64,000 nt of DNA from Trichopria drosophilae (lineage: Eukaryota; Arthropoda; Insecta; Hymenoptera; Diapriidae). The notes below the pieces were generated by a model that did no database searches, was not told the DNA's origin, and saw nothing but the letters and a program-made list of their open reading frames with translations. This document shows positions 60,121 through 64,000 of the stretch, piece by piece. The position numbers were made by a program, and so were the translations under genes. The DNA is taken from NCBI GenBank assembly GCA_030407085.1, contig CM059583.1:26014001-26078000 (forward strand). Reading direction: 5' to 3'. The number at the start of each line of letters is the position of its first letter. Within the stretch, counting starts at the first letter, position 1.

Positions 60121-60352
60121 GAGTGCGGGTCGAAAAACCGACAAATTAAAAAGCCGAAAAGTAAAAAAATCGACAGGTAACAAAACCGACAGTTAAATGC
60201 TAACATTCGTTAAATAACGTTTGCAATTAACATAATAAAGTCGACAGTAAAAGCCAACAGTCAAAAAGACACATAAAAAATACTGACATGGAAAGCGGAC
60301 AGTCATTTTTTTGAAGTGTTTTTAGACCTTTTTGATTGGCGGTTTTTTGACC
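60121..60352. mobile_element. CCGACA-word foldback element, copy 3 (short)
   Basis: It starts gagtgcgggtcgaaaaaccg, runs through a short, diverged left arm (ccgacagttaaatgc, tcgacagtaaaag), then flips to gtttttagacctttttgatt and ggcggttttttgacc. At about 230 bp it is the smallest member and may show the minimal unit or a collapsed copy. Confidence 0.7.
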
Positions 60353-60471
60353 TTACGCTAGTTAAAATTCTTAAACTCTATTTTCATTTTCCCATCATTT
60401 GCAAATGACTTATTATTAGGGCATACATATATATGACAAAGATAAGACTTCCTTTATTTTTCAAGTATTCT

Positions 60472-61883
60472 AATACTCTCTAAATTTGAATTAGTGAAAA
60501 GTGCGTTACACTTTGAAATTAGTAATAAAATTTACTAATTACACCGGACCACAAAAAAAAAATTATGTCCTGTGCAAGAATCGCAACTAGGGTCTTCTTA
60601 TAGATTTTTGGCCAGAAATAAATTTCAAGCTGTTAAATGGAACAAAACTAGGTTTTTCTTATAGATTTTGAGCCGCTCAGTCCGAATTCGGGCACAGAAT
60701 TGGACCTATACGTTTGAGTTTTTTTTATATTTGAGGTTTAATATGCGAAAAATTGCTTTTTTGAGGCCCACATTTGCTACAAGAAATACATCTTAAGCTG
60801 TAAAATGGAACAAAACTAGGTTTTTCTTATAGATTTTGAGCCGCTGAGTCCGAATTCATATTGGTCACATACGTCTGAGGTTTTTATATTTGAGGTTTAA
60901 AGTTAAAAAAATTGCTTTTTTCAGGAAAAACACATTTACTGCAAGAAAAAAATTTTAAGCTGTAAAATGGAAAAAGACTAGGTTCTTACAGATTTTGGTG
61001 GCTGATCCGAATCCAGGGTCTAGAATTTGTTCAACTTGTTTACATTTTGTTGTGTTTGAGGTTAAAACTGACTTTTGAACATATTTACATTTCTTTTTAG
61101 ATTCAGTGCCCGGAGAGTCTTTTCATACGAATATTTATATAAAATTCTGGTTCGAAAATTGCTATAAAACGCAAGAATTCAGGAGTAATCGATGTAGTGT
61201 TAGAAAAATTCGAATACTGACATGAATTCTGCTAGTTGTTATAGTTTTTAAGAATATTTCAAAAGAATGTAAGAATGTTTCATATAGTGAAATAGAAAAC
61301 ATAGTAGAGTGCGTTAGAAAAACCTCAGTACAATCTGGTTTAATATGCCACACACATTATTCTAAACAAGAAAGCGAGAGGAAGATAAAGAAAGAAAGAA
61401 AGGCACATGCATATTGCACATACAGAAATTTAAATTTTATTACATTGGAAATCTCGTCTGTTAACAGAGAACAAAAGTAAAGAAGGAAAAAGAATGACAT
61501 AATTCAAAAAGTTTTGTAATTTTATCAAAATTACGTAATTTTAAATATATATGTACGTAATTCCATCCGCCGGTGCGGTGGAGGAGACCGACTGGGGCCG
61601 ACTCTTTCACAGCTCACGTTTGCCTTCCAGCATATATGACCAATTCTGTGCCTGAATTCGGACTCAGCGGCCCAAAATCTATAAGAGCAACCTAGTTGCG
61701 TTTCTTGCACATGACATAAGTTTTTTTTTGTAGTCCGGTGATATTAGTCAGTTTTAACTAATTAAATGAGTTAATCAAATTATATTACTCATTCAATTAG
61801 TAGAAATTTACTAATATTTAGTCAATTTTGTTACTAATTTCAAATAGTAACCCACTTTTCAGTAATTCATATTTGGAGAGTAG
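60472..61883. mobile_element. 1.4-kb TIR element with internal direct repeats
   Basis: The outer arms (tactctctaaatttgaatta at 60474; aattcatatttggagagtag to about 61882) continue inward through gtgaaaagtgcgttac / gtaacccacttttcag and then caccggaccacaaaaa (60542) / tttttgtagtccggtg (to 61740). From 60570 to about 61020 an approximately 180-bp unit is repeated about 2.5 times (aactaggtttttcttataga, agccgctgagtccgaattc). The same unit is present inverted near the right end (61640-61720). No transposase. The minus-strand frame 61162-61353 is not convincing. Confidence 0.75.
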
Positions 61884-62715
61884 CAATAAGGAGAAACGTT
61901 GGAAAAATAGCAAAATATTATTTTACTCTGAATATAACGGGTGTAAAATAGCACTTTCGCTCCCTCGGGAGCAAAATAAATCTATTCGGCATAGCCCGAT
62001 GACACTGTACTTACCATGCAGAGAAAATTGGTGTCTAATCATTGTTTTCCTAGTTATAGTAGAAGTTTTCATTTCTATCTTTCAAAATTCGTAATATACA
62101 GTTTTCAAATAGCTTCATTTAGCGTCATTGCACCACGACTCTAATTTTATATCAATTTTCCAACTCCAAAACCATATTTAAATTGGTTTTGCCATAACAA
62201 GTAACCATCGATGCCGCTGCCTAATTTATTATTTAATTGTTTTACCATATAATCAATGCATAAGAATTTCAATGATGTCTGTAAATTAAGTGAATAAGAA
62301 TAGTATTAAAAAAATGTATGTCATTGTATCAAAAATGTTTAGCTCCAAAGTCAGCATCAGCGGTCAATAGGCAGTCAGATGAACTATATGAGTGCCAAGG
62401 GGCTGAGCAAATCACAATTGTATTTAATAATAACGTACATTCTTATTATTATAGATTATGTATGTTTAAAAAATCATCCTATAACATTTGACGATCTCGC
62501 GTGAAAAAGTAGTATGTGCAATTAGTGAGGAGTTGGGAGAGAGCAAAGACCCATGAGTAAATAACCACGTTGCGCCCTCCATATTTTGCTGTCTTTGTAG
62601 GCATGTTGGTAAATTCCAATCAATTTAAAAGAAGATTTACTGGAAAATTTCATATTGATTATGTGATTTAGAAGCAGCTTCAGTCGTTTCTGTTTGAAAT
62701 TTTCTTCCAAGAAAA
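61884..62715. other. Stretch with no gene seen
   Basis: Frames at 61828-62094 and 62522-62710 start or end inside repeats or lack a domain. No ordered repeat recognised. Confidence 0.5.
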
Positions 62716-62719
62716 TCTT

Positions 62720-63640
62720 ATGAAAAATCGTCAGCGTTAGCGACGGGTAATTTCCATTGACTCAAGCTGGGGGCAAATTATGGAAATTGAACTCTACACC
62801 GGTGTCGGAAAAACTTCGCGAATGAATTTTCCGGATAAGCACGAGAAAATAGAAATCTATCTTGGGCCAGGACCGCTAATGCTCCGATAAAACGACACCA
62901 CTCGGAGTCATAATCGCAAATCTCTCCGGGTTATTATCGGTGCCGATAAAGTTTATTAAAACTTTCCTCGGCCTTCCGGAAAAGTCGTAGTGCGGATTAG
63001 CGGATTACGCGGCCATTGGCCGCGGATGAAGCCACTGATCCGACTTTTCGTTTTATCTCTCCTTTTCTCTTTCTATCGATGTGTCTCCTTTTGTCTTTTC
63101 ACTCTCTCCCTGTCTTGCTCTTTTGCGAAAATTGCACGAGGGAACGCGAGGACCGTTTCGGCGCGAGAAATAAACGCGTACACAGACACAAGTATTGTAT
63201 GTAGGTGTGTATACATAGAACTTGCAGGCGAGAGACGTGACGCGAATGTGAGTAGCCGAAATAAAGTAGATCACTTTCTCGAATGTATGTGTATGTGTAA
63301 GTATATATACATATATATAGACGAGCAACGACTTTTCGCCGTGTGAGAGAGAACAACCGAAAAGGCAGAGACAGAGGACTCTTCTGGGATTCGACGGCAC
63401 TTTAATGGGAGCGAGTTGTGTTACATATACGTACTACGCAATTCCTGACGTGTTCCCGTTATTTAAAACCTAATTGTTCCGATAAACCATTGCGCGGAGG
63501 AAGGAATGCGAAATCCACGTGGGTATTCCTTCTACGGGGAGTTCCGGGGAGATTTTTCAAGCAAGAACATCATCGGCAACAGCCTTCGTGGATTTCTTTG
63601 GTACCAGATTTCTTCGTGATTACTTACTTTTGAAAATAAC
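62720..63640. promoter_or_regulatory. GC-richer non-coding island with microsatellite
   Basis: It contains non-repetitive GC-richer sequence (actctacaccggtgtcggaa, ttattatcggtgccgataaa, acgcggccattggccgcgg), then a pyrimidine-rich tract (63050-63120) and a TATG/TATA run at about 63280-63320. Many overlapping frames on both strands have biased composition and no domains. It could be an intronic enhancer, or the promoter and first exon of another transcript. Nothing distinguishes these here. Confidence 0.35.
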
Positions 63641-64000
63641 ATCTTTTCTTCTGAGATCTTATTCCTTATACGGTTTTAATTTCTACACAAAAAAAAAATC
63701 TGGAAAATTTGGTCCCAAGTTTAGACTTAAATAGGGCTTAATTTCAGTTTTAAATCGTGCTAAGTTTGTTAAGTAAATTTGAGGAGTTCGGTTCAAAATC
63801 TTGTTTTAACCCATTAGGTCTCAAATGTGAATTTTCGATGAATTTTCGAACAGTTTCTTTTTTTACTATGTATAGACAAAAAATCGACATGCGATATCAG
63901 ACAAAATTTGTCCAAAAATGATTCCTAAAAAGTTATACACAATTTGTTACAGAAAAATGAAATTTTTGTATTAAAAATAATTGTAAATCTAAAAATTCTG
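63641..64000. other. AT-rich end of window, no gene seen
   Basis: There is no supported feature. The phrase cccattaggtctcaaatgtg near 63811 resembles the starts of dispersed repeats but has no partner in the window. Confidence 0.5.

Noticed and set aside
63053..63400. 115-codon minus frame and 118-codon plus frame
   Set aside because: They overlap on opposite strands across a microsatellite and a pyrimidine-rich tract. Composition explains the absence of stops.

Overview
This is an AT-rich, gene-poor stretch of animal nuclear DNA, most likely from an insect. Nothing looks bacterial: there are no operons and no long ORFs, splice-type signals are present, and Pol III boxes, non-LTR and DIRS-type retroelements and many small inverted-repeat transposons occur. 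Interstitial (CCTAA)n/(TTAGG)n tracts match the canonical insect telomere repeat. The combination of mobile elements suggests a hymenopteran such as a parasitoid wasp, but that is inference. Almost every open frame in the window is chance AT-rich sequence or repeat.

The one convincing host gene is on the + strand near 14.7-15.3 kb. A GC-richer leader with two 24-27 codon upstream ORFs and a start-stop element leads into a coding exon (15063-15274). The exon encodes a signal peptide plus a short Cys-containing, leucine-rich-repeat-like N-terminus and ends at a GTGAGT donor. No second coding exon is recognisable in the remaining 48.7 kb, so the rest of the window is probably the gene's first intron or sequence beyond it. 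Several CpG-richer, non-coding islands (26.3, 33.3, 37.5, 45.6, 52.5-53.2 and 62.7-63.6 kb) look like candidate cis-regulatory DNA in that setting.

The rest is a dense layering of mobile and repetitive DNA. From left to right: a palindromic foldback element with a non-LTR retrotransposon tail inserted in one arm (1-896); a foldback element built of about 16-bp CCGACA words (3015-3922) abutting a small MITE; a 3-kb inverted-repeat element with a 1.9-kb transposon nested in it, which carries a broken protein gene (6005-8995); an inverted repeat just upstream of the gene (13.8-14.6 kb); a piggyBac-like MITE (20634-21446); two copies of a MITE carrying a tRNA-like Pol III promoter (25.2 and 37.1 kb); a broken DIRS-type reverse transcriptase split by a TA-flanked MITE, with an inverted second copy nearby (26.7-28.3 kb); several arrays of short words (30.6, 44.7, 53.2, 57.6 and 59.7 kb); a non-LTR ORF2 remnant (49.0-49.5 kb); and two further copies of the CCGACA foldback family (54.1 and 60.1 kb).

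The most interesting pattern is architectural. Three unrelated-looking elements (24518-24957, 31973-32598, 51804-52270) share one plan: inverted arms made of element-specific 12-20 bp words around a core of telomere-like CCTAA/TTAGG repeats. Together with the CCGACA foldbacks and the one-sided arrays, they suggest a class of transposon whose arms grow by amplifying short words, with a recurrent telomere-repeat centre. All family assignments were made by eye, without database searches.
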